64,000 nt of DNA from Streptomyces sp. Ru71 (GCF_002920535.1 NZ_PQSS01000012.1:1-64000); one strand, 5' to 3'; positions 33,326 to 42,992 are shown, numbered from the stretch's first letter. Numbers and translations are program-made. The notes: generated from the letters alone by a model not told the origin.

Positions 33326-36300
33326 ATGGCGGGGCATCGGCCGCGGGACTGGCATGTCCTGGATCTGGACAAGGACCCGACGCCGGGGGACCCGGACCGG
33401 GTGCGGTCGCTGGCCAACCAGCTGCATGACTTCGCCGATGACGTCGGTGAGGCGTTGCGGCTGGTCAAGGGGATGGCCGAGGACGACGCCGTGCTGCAGT
33501 GGGCGGGCAAGTCGGCGAAGGTCTTCCAGGACGAGTTCTCCGGTGTCCCGAAGAACCTGCGGAAGCTGAAGAAGTCCTACGAGATGTGCGGGGACGCACT
33601 CGCGGGCTTCTGGCCGAAGCTGGAGCGGGCGCAGGCGCTGGCGGACAAGGCGCTGGCGAAGGCGCGGGAGGCCCAGCACGACCTCAGCTCTGCAAAGTCG
33701 CGGCTGTCGTCGGCCGATTCGTGGGTGACACGGGCGACGAAGGAGGCCGACAAGTACAAGGACGACCCCACCGGCAGCAAGTCGGACGGCGACAAGCCGG
33801 ACGAGGCGAAGGTGCGGGCGGCCACGCGGGACGCGCAGAACGCCAAGACGGCACACGACAAGGCGCAGTCGGACGTCACCTCGGCGCAGAACGCGCTGGA
33901 CGCGGCGAAGAAGATGGCCGAGGACGCGCGCAAGATGCGCGAGGAGGCCGCCCGCGAGGCCAAGCAGAAGATCGACGACGCCTCGGACGCCGGCATCCAG
34001 AACCGCTCCTGGTGGGAGGACGTCGGCGACTGGTTCGAGGACAACTGGGACACCATCGTCGCCGTCTGCAAGGTCGTCGTCGCGGTCGTCGGCATCATCG
34101 CGATGATCATCGGCGGCCCGATCCTCGGCGCGATCCTCCTCGTGGCCGCGCTCGTCGTCCTCGCCGACACCCTTTACAGATATTCAAAGGGCCAAGCATC
34201 CCTATGGGATGTGGCCTTCGCGGCACTGGACTGCATACCTGGCGGCAAGGGGCTGACCAGCCTCGGCAAGCTGGCCAAGGGCATGAAGGGCCTCAAGGCT
34301 ATGCGCCTCAAAGGGATGGCCAATGCCCTTCGAGGCCTCGCCAAAAATGGTCGCACTGCCATCGCGGATGGCGCTAAGGGCGCATACAACCGAGCAAAGA
34401 GCTTGGTGCGTTCGAAGGGCAGCGACCCGATCGACATGGCGTCTGGGGCGATGTACCTACCCCAGGCCGACGTCACTCTGCCGGGGAATCTGCCCTTCAC
34501 CTTCGTCCGGCGCGTCGCCTCCGACTACCGTAGCGGCTGGTGGTTCGGTCCGAGTTGGGCATCCACGATCGACCAGCGCCTTGAAGTCGACGCCCTTGGT
34601 GTCGTATTCGTCACCGAGGACGGACTGCTGCTGGCCTATCCGCATCCTGATAGCCCGGAAACGCCAGTTCTCCCGGAGAGTGGGCCCTGCTGGCCATTGC
34701 ATCGGTTGGAGAACGGTGGCTATCGAGTTGTCGATCCCCTCACCGGCCACGGTCGAGTGTTCACCGCTCCACGTGAGGGCATATGCCTACTCGACCGCAT
34801 CACGGATCGGAACCACAACTACCTTCACTTCGAGTACGACGCCGAGGGCACTCCGCAGGCCGTCCAGCACTCTGGTGGCTACCGTCTCAGGCTGACCGTG
34901 GACGAGGGCCGTATCACCGCGCTGGTCCTCGACGGTGCCGCCGAGGACGGTTCTGACGTCACAGTCAAGGAGTACGGGTACACCGACGGCAACCTGACCT
35001 CGGTCACCAACTCGTCCGGTCGCCCACTGCGGTTCACCTACGACGAACGACTGCGGGTCACCTCTTGGGAAGACACGAACCAGAGGCGCTACCACTACGC
35101 GTACGACGACCGGGACCGCTGCATCGCGGAGGGTGGCGAGGCCGGCCACCTCGCGATCAGCCTCACCTACGACGGCGTCGACCCGGCCTGGCCCGACTGC
35201 CGCATCACCACCCTCACCACGGCTGAAGGAGCGGTGTCCCGCTTCGTGGTCGACGAGCGGTTGCTGGTCGTCGGTGAGATGGACGCAGTGGGTGGAGTGG
35301 TGACCACCACCTATGACAGTGATCAGCATGTAGTCGCGACCACCGATCAGCTGGGGCATCGCACGACTTTCGTGAACAACGAGGCGGGGATGCCGACCGA
35401 AACAGTCCGACCTGATGGCTCGGTCATTCGGGTTCTGTACGACGACCGGTCTCTTCCCCAGACGATCGTCCTGCCGGACGGGTCGTCTTGGCAGTACTCC
35501 TATGACGAGCGTGGGAACGTGGTCGCCATCACCGATCCGGTGGACGCGACCACGTACTTCGGCCGTAGCGCAGACGGCAGTGTCGTAGAAGTCTGGGACG
35601 CATCCGGTCGCACACTTTCTTGCGTCAACAACGCCGCCGGCCTGCCACTGGCGGTGACCGACAGCCTCGGCAAGACCACCCGCTATGCGTACAACGGATT
35701 CGGTCTGATCACCACGGTCACCGACCCGCTGGGTTCCGAGACCCATCTGGAATGGACCGTCGAAGGTCTGTTGGCGAGCCGCACCGCGCCGGACGGAACA
35801 GAGGAGACCTGGGAGTACGACGGCGAGGGAAACTGTGTTCGTCATGTCGACGCCGTCGGCGAGGTGACGACACTCGAATACACCCACTTCGACCGACTCA
35901 GTGCCCGGATCGGTCCGAGGGGAGAGCGTTACACCTTTGAGCACGATCCCCAGCTGCGTCTCGCCCAGGTGACCAACCCGCAGGGTTTGACCTGGAACTA
36001 CTCCTATGACACGGCAGGGCGACTACTTGCCGAGTCCGATTTCGACGGCCGGACCACACGCTACGACTACGATGCGGCAGGTCGACTGGTCTGCCGGACC
36101 AATGCTCTTGGCCAGCGGGTGCATTACCAGAGGGACGCGCTGGGGCAGATCACCGCCAAGGACGCGGACGGTACGACCACCGTCTACACCTACGCAGCGA
36201 ACGGTTCCCTAACGGAAGCCGTTGCCCCGCACAGCAGCTTGTACGTGGAGCTTGACGCGGTCGGTCGCCGCATCAGAGAGACCGTCGACGGCCGGACTAT

Positions 36301-37876
36301 GTGCTTCGGCTACGACGCATCGGGCAACCGGACACTGCGCACAACGCCTTCGGGTGCTCGCAGCACATGGGCATATGACGCCGCCGGTCGCAGCGTTCGG
36401 CTGGAAACGGGCGGCCACACCATCGATTTCACACATGACGCCGCAGACCGCGAGGTCACCCGTTGTGTGGACGGCGCCCTCACCGTGACATCCGCCTACG
36501 ACATGCTCAACCGGCTGGTGGCAGTGGAAGGCAAAGCTCCTGGAGGGCGTCAGGTTGCCAAGCGTGCGTACTCCTACCGACCGGACGGCTACCTCGCGAG
36601 TGTCCAGGAGGCAGGCAAGCGACGCCGGCGCTTGGAGCTCGACGCCAACGGGCGGGTTACGGCGGTGCATGCGGAGGGCTGGAACGAGCGCTACGCGTAT
36701 GACGCGGCCGGTAACCAGACCGAGGCTGTGTGGCCGGGGCAGCATCCAGGCCATGAGGCCGCCGGGTCACGTGACTACGTGGGCACGCGGTTGGAACGCG
36801 CCGGCGGCGTCCACTACGAGTACGACCGTCTGGGACGGGTGGTGCTGCGCCGTAAGAGCCGGCTCTCCCGCAAGCCCGACATCTGGCGGTACGAATGGGA
36901 TGCTGAAGACCGGCTCACATCCGTAATCACTCCGGACGGCACGCGCTGGCGTTACACCTATGACCCTCTGGGGAGACGAACCGCAAAGCTCCGTCTGGGC
37001 GCCGACGGGCATTCCGTCATCGAACGCACCATCTTCACCTGGGACGGCAACACACTCTGCGAACAGACGACCGAGCAGGGTGATGCGGGTGTGCGCACGA
37101 CGCTCACCTGGAACCACGACGGGCTCGCGCCGCTGAGTCAGGCTGAACGCATCTGGACTGTCGAGGCGCCGCAGGAAACCATTGACGAGCGCTTTTTTGC
37201 CATCGTCACCGACTTGGTCGGTACCCCGACCGAGCTGATATCCCCCGACGGGGAGGTCGCCTGGCACACTCGCTCCACCCTCTGGGGGATCACCGCTTGG
37301 AGTCGCGACGCGACCGCCTACACCCCGCTGCGTTTCCCAGGCCAGTACCACGACCCGGAAACCGGTCTTCACTACAACCATCACCGGCACTACGACCCCG
37401 AGACCGGTCGGTACACCAGCCCGGATCCACTCGGTCTGCTCCCAGCTCCGAATCCCGTCGCCTATGTACACAATCCGCACACCTGGTCCGACCCGCTGGG
37501 ATTGGCCCCCTTGTGTCATCTGCATGGCGGCGAAACCGGAAGCCCTGGCGGTCCCGGAATTCTCCCCGGCCCTGCTCCCCAGCATGCTGTGGACATGCTG
37601 AACAAGGTCAACGCCCGTCCAGGAGGAATCGGGAAGATCGACGGCTACCATGGCAACTCCAACTGGGGTAACAACCTGAATCAGCTGCCGGGAGGAAAAT
37701 ATAAGGAGTGGGATGTAAACGCCAAGGTTGACCTCCCGCGGTGCAGTGCTCCTGGATGCGGTAAGGAAATAAGGGGTACTGAGCGTCTCCTGACGCCCAA
37801 GGATGGACCCGGGCCGGCCTACTATACGCCGGACCACTATGGAACCTTCTATTATGTCGGTGAATTTACAGGGTGA
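33326..37876 (+). CDS. Rhs/YD-repeat polymorphic toxin with RNase T1/Sa-like C-terminal tip
   Basis: The 1516-residue protein has five parts. (1) An N-terminal helical WXG100-like region (about 15-110) with WAG at residues 54-56, suggesting type VII (ESX) export. (2) A long coiled coil (about 110-225) rich in A, K, D and E. (3) Two hydrophobic segments (about 245-290). (4) A DUF6531-like PIDMASGAMYLPQADVTLPG and many YD repeats (YDAAGRL, YDASGNR, YDPLGRR), ending in the Rhs core hallmark HYDPETGRYTSPDPLGL. (5) After DPLGLAP (residue 1389 onward), a tip of about 120 residues with KEWDV, RGTERLL and YYTPDHYGTFYYV. These match RNase Sa/T1 with catalytic Glu (E1461), Arg (R1483, R1487) and His (H1504). 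The tip is predicted to cut RNA at G in target cells. ATG 33326 has a G-rich upstream site. From about 34175 the GC content drops. Confidence 0.87.
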   Translation: MAGHRPRDWHVLDLDKDPTPGDPDRVRSLANQLHDFADDVGEALRLVKGMAEDDAVLQWAGKSAKVFQDEFSGVPKNLRKLKKSYEMCGDALAGFWPKLERAQALADKALAKAREAQHDLSSAKSRLSSADSWVTRATKEADKYKDDPTGSKSDGDKPDEAKVRAATRDAQNAKTAHDKAQSDVTSAQNALDAAKKMAEDARKMREEAAREAKQKIDDASDAGIQNRSWWEDVGDWFEDNWDTIVAVCKVVVAVVGIIAMIIGGPILGAILLVAALVVLADTLYRYSKGQASLWDVAFAALDCIPGGKGLTSLGKLAKGMKGLKAMRLKGMANALRGLAKNGRTAIADGAKGAYNRAKSLVRSKGSDPIDMASGAMYLPQADVTLPGNLPFTFVRRVASDYRSGWWFGPSWASTIDQRLEVDALGVVFVTEDGLLLAYPHPDSPETPVLPESGPCWPLHRLENGGYRVVDPLTGHGRVFTAPREGICLLDRITDRNHNYLHFEYDAEGTPQAVQHSGGYRLRLTVDEGRITALVLDGAAEDGSDVTVKEYGYTDGNLTSVTNSSGRPLRFTYDERLRVTSWEDTNQRRYHYAYDDRDRCIAEGGEAGHLAISLTYDGVDPAWPDCRITTLTTAEGAVSRFVVDERLLVVGEMDAVGGVVTTTYDSDQHVVATTDQLGHRTTFVNNEAGMPTETVRPDGSVIRVLYDDRSLPQTIVLPDGSSWQYSYDERGNVVAITDPVDATTYFGRSADGSVVEVWDASGRTLSCVNNAAGLPLAVTDSLGKTTRYAYNGFGLITTVTDPLGSETHLEWTVEGLLASRTAPDGTEETWEYDGEGNCVRHVDAVGEVTTLEYTHFDRLSARIGPRGERYTFEHDPQLRLAQVTNPQGLTWNYSYDTAGRLLAESDFDGRTTRYDYDAAGRLVCRTNALGQRVHYQRDALGQITAKDADGTTTVYTYAANGSLTEAVAPHSSLYVELDAVGRRIRETVDGRTMCFGYDASGNRTLRTTPSGARSTWAYDAAGRSVRLETGGHTIDFTHDAADREVTRCVDGALTVTSAYDMLNRLVAVEGKAPGGRQVAKRAYSYRPDGYLASVQEAGKRRRRLELDANGRVTAVHAEGWNERYAYDAAGNQTEAVWPGQHPGHEAAGSRDYVGTRLERAGGVHYEYDRLGRVVLRRKSRLSRKPDIWRYEWDAEDRLTSVITPDGTRWRYTYDPLGRRTAKLRLGADGHSVIERTIFTWDGNTLCEQTTEQGDAGVRTTLTWNHDGLAPLSQAERIWTVEAPQETIDERFFAIVTDLVGTPTELISPDGEVAWHTRSTLWGITAWSRDATAYTPLRFPGQYHDPETGLHYNHHRHYDPETGRYTSPDPLGLLPAPNPVAYVHNPHTWSDPLGLAPLCHLHGGETGSPGGPGILPGPAPQHAVDMLNKVNARPGGIGKIDGYHGNSNWGNNLNQLPGGKYKEWDVNAKVDLPRCSAPGCGKEIRGTERLLTPKDGPGPAYYTPDHYGTFYYVGEFTG

Positions 37877-37882
37877 TTTTGA

Positions 37883-38425
37883 ATGAGTGGCTTTGATATC
37901 ACGGGGACGTCGGAGCCGTGGGTCGTTTTCGTTCCTCGAGGGCACGCGGAGATTGATCGGCAGCTTGGGTGCCTGGAAGATCGAGGTGGGAGAATCTACC
38001 GGATCGAAGCTCGCGAGCTGATGACACCGCAGAGCATCTACCAGTCATTCGCGCGACATCTGCAATTTCCGGGCTACTTCGGGCAGAACTGGGATGCCAT
38101 GGTGGACTGCCTGGATGACTTGTGTGGGGCGGTCACAGGGCAGATCGGAATTGCGGGGGTTATTGGCGAAGCGGATCTACTGTTGCAATTGGATCACTTC
38201 CCGCTTTTCGTGTCCGTTCTCTGTCAAGGGGCGGATCGGGCGAACTCGTCGGTGGACCTCGACGGCTTTCCGCTGGACCGGCCGGCAATCTCTGAGCATT
38301 TCATCTTCGAGTTCCGAGAGTTTGACCGCGAAAAGGTCATGCGTCGAGTCGTGCAACGTGACCTGGTCGTCACCTCTGGTGACACCTTCGTCGCGGCCGC
38401 CCTTAACCCCGAGGAATGGCATTGA
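37883..38425 (+). CDS. barstar-family immunity protein
   Basis: Starting six bases after the toxin stop, this 180-residue protein contains FPGYFGQNWDAMVDCLDDL. It aligns with the barstar segment containing YYGENLDALWD, whose two aspartates (here D71 and D75) plug the barnase active site. Barstar is also known to inhibit Streptomyces RNase Sa, fitting the toxin tip next door. It is about twice the length of Bacillus barstar, with an N-terminal extension and a longer C-terminus. GC is lower than in the core genes, like the toxin tip. There is little doubt this is the cognate antitoxin. Confidence 0.87.
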   Translation: MSGFDITGTSEPWVVFVPRGHAEIDRQLGCLEDRGGRIYRIEARELMTPQSIYQSFARHLQFPGYFGQNWDAMVDCLDDLCGAVTGQIGIAGVIGEADLLLQLDHFPLFVSVLCQGADRANSSVDLDGFPLDRPAISEHFIFEFREFDREKVMRRVVQRDLVVTSGDTFVAAALNPEEWH

Positions 38426-38432
38426 GGCGTGA

Positions 38433-38738
38433 CGATCTCGTCCAGGCACGTGCTGCAAGGGGTGCGACGTCGACGGGGCCTGCCTCTATCTCGACGGACC
38501 TTTTGTCGGCTGGCAGGGGCCCGTCGCCGGACGGGACAAGCTCAGCGCCTCCCTGCGTATCGACGGGCCTGAGCGGCTGGGCGAGCTGATCGTCTGGGAG
38601 ACCGGGGAGGCACAGTTGCAGCTGGGTGACCTCGCTACCGGTGTCGTCGACGATCACTCCCTGCGGCTGACGGACACCGCGCAGCTCGCCCTCGTCGTGA
38701 GCACGATGCTGCAGTGGGTGGACGGGGCAGGAGCGTGA
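38433..38738 (+). pseudogene. 5'-truncated remnant of a small acidic protein gene
   Basis: Reading in the frame ending at TGA 38736-38738 gives convincing protein sequence: CDVDGACLYLDGPFVG, KLSASLRIDGPERLGELIVW, LGDLATGVV and ALVVSTMLQWVDG. There is no ATG, GTG or usable start for about 200 bases after the stop at 38430-38432, so the 5' end is missing. The stop overlaps the next start as GTGA, the sign of an old operon. It may be a displaced immunity gene or the tail of an older toxin cassette. Confidence 0.6.
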
Positions 38739-39361
38739 GCGTGTCCGACCTCGACCGGATCCTCCGTGCCGTCCTCGCCCCCCTCGGCGGGCTCGTCGAG
38801 ATCGGGGCCGTTCAGGCCGCGGGGGACGACGTCCGCCTGGCGGATGTCTCCGTCGGCGAGTTTCTCGCAGCCCGGCGGCATGACCTCGACAGCGTGCTCG
38901 GCGGCGTCCGGAGCCTCCTCCAGGCCGGCGATCACCTCGCCGCCGTCGCCGATCAGCTCGGGTACTTCCGGGAGCACGAGGTCACCGGGGCGTCCCTGCT
39001 CCTCTGGTCCGGCGGGATCGCCGGCGTGCCCGATGATCCGGAGCTGCTCGGCGAGCCGGGTCTTGTCCGCCGTATGTGCCGGATCGGGGCCGATCTTCAG
39101 CTGACCGCGTTCCTGCACGAGCTGGTCACCGCGGCGATCACCGTCGGGGAGGGGGGCGAGAGGGTCGTGGGCGCTCTGCGTGGCGCCGCCCGGCTTGTCG
39201 GGGGCGAACCCGCTCACGTCCACCGCATGTGGCGCGTCGCACATCTGGCCCGGATCCTGGAGCCCCGGTCCGACGCCCCGGGCTGGGGCAGGGCCGCCTA
39301 CCGGGCCTGTGACCTGGTCCTGGAGGGCCTCCTCCAGGGGGACAGCCCGCCCCGGGTTTGA
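38735..39361 (+). CDS. hypothetical protein
   Basis: The 208-residue protein, from GTG 38735, is alpha-rich, Leu/Ala/Val-rich and soluble (LDRILRAVLAPLGGLVEIGA, VRSLLQAGDHLAAVADQLG, RVVGALRGAARLVGG). The start overlaps the stop of the truncated gene by GTGA, so it was translationally coupled to that gene; expression now may rely on readthrough. I do not recognise a family. It is the last gene before the S10 operon, and its stop overlaps the rpsJ promoter -35. Confidence 0.68.
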   Translation: MSVSDLDRILRAVLAPLGGLVEIGAVQAAGDDVRLADVSVGEFLAARRHDLDSVLGGVRSLLQAGDHLAAVADQLGYFREHEVTGASLLLWSGGIAGVPDDPELLGEPGLVRRMCRIGADLQLTAFLHELVTAAITVGEGGERVVGALRGAARLVGGEPAHVHRMWRVAHLARILEPRSDAPGWGRAAYRACDLVLEGLLQGDSPPRV

Positions 39362-39385
39362 CCTTCGTCACCCCCGGGGTAATCT
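39358..39385 (+). promoter_or_regulatory. S10 operon promoter
   Basis: TTGACC (39358-39363) and TAATCT (39380-39385) are 16 bases apart, overlapping the stop of the preceding gene. The predicted start near 39392 gives an untranslated leader of about 340 bases, which contains CTGCC/GGCAG (39511-39524) and the stem-loop shared with rpsL. There is no gene in the leader. Confidence 0.6.
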
Positions 39386-39648
39386 CTTCGGCTCGATTGG
39401 CATCCGGCCTGCCCCATATGGCAGACTGTCGGAGTTGCTCGGTCGAGTGTTGATGCTGCGCGCCTCCCGCCGGGAGGACCGGAAGCGAGTCCCACAGTAC
39501 TCGTCGTCCTAACTGCCCTCGGGCAGCGCTGGGGCGGACGTACGGGAATCTTCCGGGAAGTGTGGTGCGGCACTGGCCAGGCGCCCGGTGAACCTCTTCC
39601 CCAGGACAAGGGATGTTCGAACAAGGGACATCTGTGTCAGCGGGAGTG

Positions 39649-39676
39649 CGACACGCCCGACCGCGTGGGTCGGCGA
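39649..39676 (+). promoter_or_regulatory. leader stem-loop shared with rpsL
   Basis: This segment folds as CCGACC/GGTCGG around GCGTG and differs by one base from the copy before rpsL (19723-19750). GTTCCAG and AGCTGTA follow it here as they do in the rpsL leader. Confidence 0.6.
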
Positions 39677-39732
39677 AAGTCAAAGGAACACCTGGTTCCA
39701 GAGCTGTAGAGAGACAGGACTACTGAGTAGCC

Positions 39733-40041
39733 ATGGCGGGACAGAAGATCCGCATCCGGCTCAAGGCCTACGACCACGAGGTCATCGACTCCTCGGCGAA
39801 GAAGATCGTCGAGACGGTGACCCGCACTGGTGCGTCGGTCGCGGGCCCGGTGCCGCTGCCCACTGAGAAGAACGTGTACTGCGTCATCAAGTCGCCGCAC
39901 AAGTACAAGGACTCGCGCGAGCACTTCGAGATGCGCACGCACAAGCGCCTGATCGACATCCTCGACCCGACCCCCAAGACCGTTGACTCTCTGATGCGAC
40001 TCGACCTCCCGGCCGGTGTCGACATCGAGATCAAGCTCTGA
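39733..40041 (+). CDS. rpsJ: 30S ribosomal protein S10
   Basis: S10 (102 residues) sits in the 30S head and is also the NusE partner of NusG and Nus[21 protein letters not shown] and the loop [20 protein letters not shown] are characteristic. ATG 39733 follows GACAGGACTACTGAGTAGCC. It heads the S10 operon. Confidence 0.97.
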   Translation: MAGQKIRIRLKAYDHEVIDSSAKKIVETVTRTGASVAGPVPLPTEKNVYCVIKSPHKYKDSREHFEMRTHKRLIDILDPTPKTVDSLMRLDLPAGVDIEIKL

Positions 40042-40057
40042 GGCTGGTGGGCTGAGA

Positions 40058-40702
40058 ATGGCTAAGCAGATCAAGGGCATCCTGGGCGAGAAGCTCGGCA
40101 TGACGCAGGTGTGGGACGAGAACAACCGTGTTGTTCCGGTCACCGTCGTCAAGGCCGGCCCCAACGTCGTGACCCAGGTTCGTACCAACGACGTCGACGG
40201 CTACGAGTCGGTCCAGATCGCCTTCGGCGAGATCGACCCGCGCAAGGTGAACAAGCCCCTCAAGGGTCACTTCGCCAAGGCCGACGTCACCCCCCGTCGC
40301 CACCTCGTCGAGATCCGCACCGCGGACGCCTCCGAGTACACGCTGGGCCAGGAGATCACCGCTGAGGTGTTCGAGGCCGGCGTGAAGGTCGACGTCACCG
40401 GCAAGAGCAAGGGCAAGGGCTTCGCCGGTGTCATGAAGCGTCACAACTTCGGTGGCCTCGGCGCCGGTCACGGCACCCAGCGCAAGCACCGCTCGCCCGG
40501 TTCCATCGGTGGCTGCGCCACCCCGGGCCGTGTGTTCAAGGGCCTCCGCATGGCGGGTCGCATGGGCAACGAGCGGGTCACCACCCAGAACCTGACCGTC
40601 CACGCCGTTGACGCGGAGAAGGGTCTGCTGCTCATCAAGGGCGCGGTTCCCGGTCCGAACGGCGGCCTCGTCCTGGTCCGCACCGCGGCCAAGGGGGCCT
40701 GA
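40058..40702 (+). CDS. rplC: 50S ribosomal protein L3
   Basis: L3 (214 residues) is an early assembly protein whose loop reaches toward the peptidyl-transferase centre. Seen: [20 protein letters not shown] and the loop [23 protein letters not shown] 40058 follows GAGGCTGGTGGGCTGAGA. Confidence 0.97.
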   Translation: MAKQIKGILGEKLGMTQVWDENNRVVPVTVVKAGPNVVTQVRTNDVDGYESVQIAFGEIDPRKVNKPLKGHFAKADVTPRRHLVEIRTADASEYTLGQEITAEVFEAGVKVDVTGKSKGKGFAGVMKRHNFGGLGAGHGTQRKHRSPGSIGGCATPGRVFKGLRMAGRMGNERVTTQNLTVHAVDAEKGLLLIKGAVPGPNGGLVLVRTAAKGA

Positions 40703-40710
40703 GGTAACCG

Positions 40711-41361
40711 ATGAGCACTGTTGACATCCTTTCGCCGGCTGGCGAGAAGGCCGGTTCCGTCGAGCTCCCCGCGGAGATCTTCGACGCCAAGGTCAGCGTT
40801 CCGCTGATCCACCAGGTCGTCGTCGCGCAGCTGGCCGCTGCCCGCCAGGGCACGCACAAGACCAAGACCCGCGGTGAAGTCCGTGGTGGCGGCAAGAAGC
40901 CGTACCGCCAGAAGGGCACCGGTCGCGCCCGCCAGGGTTCGACCCGCGCGCCGCAGTTCGCCGGTGGTGGCGTCGTGCACGGTCCCGTGCCGCGTGACTA
41001 CTCGCAGCGGACCCCGAAGAAGATGAAGGCCGCCGCTCTGCGCGGTGCCCTCACCGACCGGGCGCGTCACAACCGCATCCACGTCGTCGCCGGCGTGGTC
41101 GAGGGTGCGATCTCCACCAAGGCCGCCAAGAGCCTGTTCGGCAAGATCTCGGAGCGCAAGAACCTGCTCCTGGTCGCCGAGCGCTCGGACGAGGCCGCGT
41201 GGCTGTCCGCCCGCAACCTGCCCCAGGTCCACATCCTGGAGCCGGGCCAGCTGAACACGTACGACGTTCTCGTCTCGGACGACGTGGTCTTCACCCAGGC
41301 CGCTTTCGAGTCCTTCGTCGCCGGCCCGAAGGCCAACGACACCGAAGGGAGCGAGGTCTGA
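40711..41361 (+). CDS. rplD: 50S ribosomal protein L4
   Basis: L4 (216 residues) lines the exit tunnel; in E. coli it also represses the S10 operon. The tunnel-tip loop [20 protein letters not shown] and the [13 protein letters not shown] segment are intact. It starts at ATG 40711, eight bases after rplC, and its stop overlaps the rplW start by one base (TGATG). Confidence 0.97.
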   Translation: MSTVDILSPAGEKAGSVELPAEIFDAKVSVPLIHQVVVAQLAAARQGTHKTKTRGEVRGGGKKPYRQKGTGRARQGSTRAPQFAGGGVVHGPVPRDYSQRTPKKMKAAALRGALTDRARHNRIHVVAGVVEGAISTKAAKSLFGKISERKNLLLVAERSDEAAWLSARNLPQVHILEPGQLNTYDVLVSDDVVFTQAAFESFVAGPKANDTEGSEV

Positions 41362-41780
41362 TGGCCATCCGTCACCCCGCTATCGCCTCGAAGGCCGCCA
41401 AGGCCGCCAAGGCCGCGCGCGTCGCCAAGGCGCGTCGTCACGCCGCCGAGGGCAAGAACACCGTCGAGACCCCGCTGAGCAAGTCGTTCACGGACCCCCG
41501 TGACGTCCTGCTGAAGCCGGTCGTCTCCGAGAAGAGCTACGCGCTCCTCGACGAGAACAAGTACACGTTCATCGTCGACCCGCGCTCGAACAAGACCCAG
41601 ATCAAGCAGGCCGTCGAGTCGGTCTTCGAGGTCAAGGTCACCGGGGTCAACACGATCAACCGCCAGGGCAAGCGCAAGCGGACCCGCACCGGCTTCGGCC
41701 AGCGTGCGGCGACCAAGCGCGCGATCGTGACCCTCGCCGAGGGCGACCGTATCGACATCTTCGGCGGTCCGACCGCGTAA
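41361..41780 (+). CDS. rplW: 50S ribosomal protein L23
   Basis: L23 (139 residues) binds at the tunnel exit and docks trigger factor and SRP. An Ala/Lys-rich extension ([20 protein letters not shown]) precedes the core ([20 protein letters not shown]), as in other streptomycetes. TGATG overlap with rplD implies coupling. Confidence 0.96.
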   Translation: MAIRHPAIASKAAKAAKAARVAKARRHAAEGKNTVETPLSKSFTDPRDVLLKPVVSEKSYALLDENKYTFIVDPRSNKTQIKQAVESVFEVKVTGVNTINRQGKRKRTRTGFGQRAATKRAIVTLAEGDRIDIFGGPTA

Positions 41781-41818
41781 GCGGGTCGGATCGTCCGATA
41801 TCGGACGAGGACTGAGAA

Positions 41819-42655
41819 ATGGGAATCCGCAAGTACAAGCCGACTACGCCGGGCCGTCGTGGCGCCAGCGTTGCCGACTTCGTCGAGGTCACGCGGTCCA
41901 CGCCGGAGAAGTCGCTGGTCCGCCCTCTGCACAGCAAGGGCGGCCGTAACAACGCCGGTCGTGTGACCGTCCGCCACCAGGGTGGTGGCCACAAGCGCGC
42001 CTACCGCGTGATCGACTTCCGTCGTCACGACAAGGACGGCGTGCCGGCGAAGGTCGCGCACATCGAGTACGACCCGAACCGCACCGCGCGCATCGCGCTC
42101 CTGCACTACGCGGACGGCGAGAAGCGCTACATCCTGGCCCCCCGTGGGCTGAACCAGGGCGACCGGATCGAGAACGGCCCCGGCGCCGACATCAAGCCCG
42201 GCAACAACCTGGCGCTGCGCAACATCCCGGTCGGTACGACGATCCACTCCGTGGAGCTTCGTCCGGGCGGCGGCGCCAAGTTCGCCCGCTCCGCCGGTGC
42301 CTCGGTGCAGCTGCTCGCGAAGGAGGGCTCGATGGCCCACCTCCGCATGCCCTCCGGTGAGATCCGCCTGGTCGACGTGCGCTGCCGCGCCACCGTCGGC
42401 GAGGTCGGCAACGCCGAGCAGAGCAACATCAACTGGGGCAAGGCCGGCCGCAAGCGCTGGCTGGGCGTCCGCCCGACCGTTCGCGGTGTGGCGATGAACC
42501 CGGTTGACCACCCCCACGGTGGTGGTGAGGGCAAGACCTCCGGTGGTCGCCACCCGGTCAGCCCCTGGGGTCAGAAGGAAGGTCGTACTCGTTCTCCCAA
42601 GAAGGCGAGCAACAAGTACATCGTCCGCCGCCGCAAGACGAACAAGAAGCGCTAA
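41819..42655 (+). CDS. rplB: 50S ribosomal protein L2
   Basis: L2 (278 residues) is needed for subunit association and peptidyl-transferase activity. Signatures: [14 protein letters not shown] and the C-terminal [20 protein letters not shown], with the His residue important for activity. ATG 41819 follows GGACGAGGACTGAGAA. Confidence 0.97.
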   Translation: MGIRKYKPTTPGRRGASVADFVEVTRSTPEKSLVRPLHSKGGRNNAGRVTVRHQGGGHKRAYRVIDFRRHDKDGVPAKVAHIEYDPNRTARIALLHYADGEKRYILAPRGLNQGDRIENGPGADIKPGNNLALRNIPVGTTIHSVELRPGGGAKFARSAGASVQLLAKEGSMAHLRMPSGEIRLVDVRCRATVGEVGNAEQSNINWGKAGRKRWLGVRPTVRGVAMNPVDHPHGGGEGKTSGGRHPVSPWGQKEGRTRSPKKASNKYIVRRRKTNKKR

Positions 42656-42667
42656 GGACGGGTTGAG

Positions 42668-42949
42668 ATGCCTCGTAGCTTGAAGAAGGGGCCCTTCGTC
42701 GACGACCACCTGCTCAAGAAGGTGGACGCCCAGAACGAAGCCGGAACCAAGAACGTCATCAAGACCTGGTCCCGCCGCTCGATGATCATCCCCAGCATGC
42801 TGGGTCACACCATCGCGGTGCACAACGGCAAGACCCACATCCCGGTGTTCGTCACCGAGTCGATGGTCGGCCACAAGCTCGGCGAGTTCTCGCCGACGCG
42901 CACCTTCCGGGGTCACGTCAAGGAAGACCGGAAGTCGAAGCGCCGCTAG
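42668..42949 (+). CDS. rpsS: 30S ribosomal protein S19
   Basis: S19 (93 residues) lies in the 30S head beside S13. [20 protein letters not shown] and the C-terminal [20 protein letters not shown] are diagnostic. It starts 12 bases after rplB. Confidence 0.97.
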   Translation: MPRSLKKGPFVDDHLLKKVDAQNEAGTKNVIKTWSRRSMIIPSMLGHTIAVHNGKTHIPVFVTESMVGHKLGEFSPTRTFRGHVKEDRKSKRR

Positions 42950-42992
42950 TAGCGGATCGCATTCAGACACGTAAGTAACTGAAGGGACAACC

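Noticed and set aside
33326..37876. The Rhs protein as a cell-wall housekeeping YD protein
   Set aside because: The variable tip after DPLGL, the adjacent barstar gene and the remnant behind it fit a polymorphic toxin better.
39362..39732. A small gene in the long rpsJ leader
   Set aside because: Open frames there lack ribosome sites and have shadow-like composition; the region looks like an untranslated leader.
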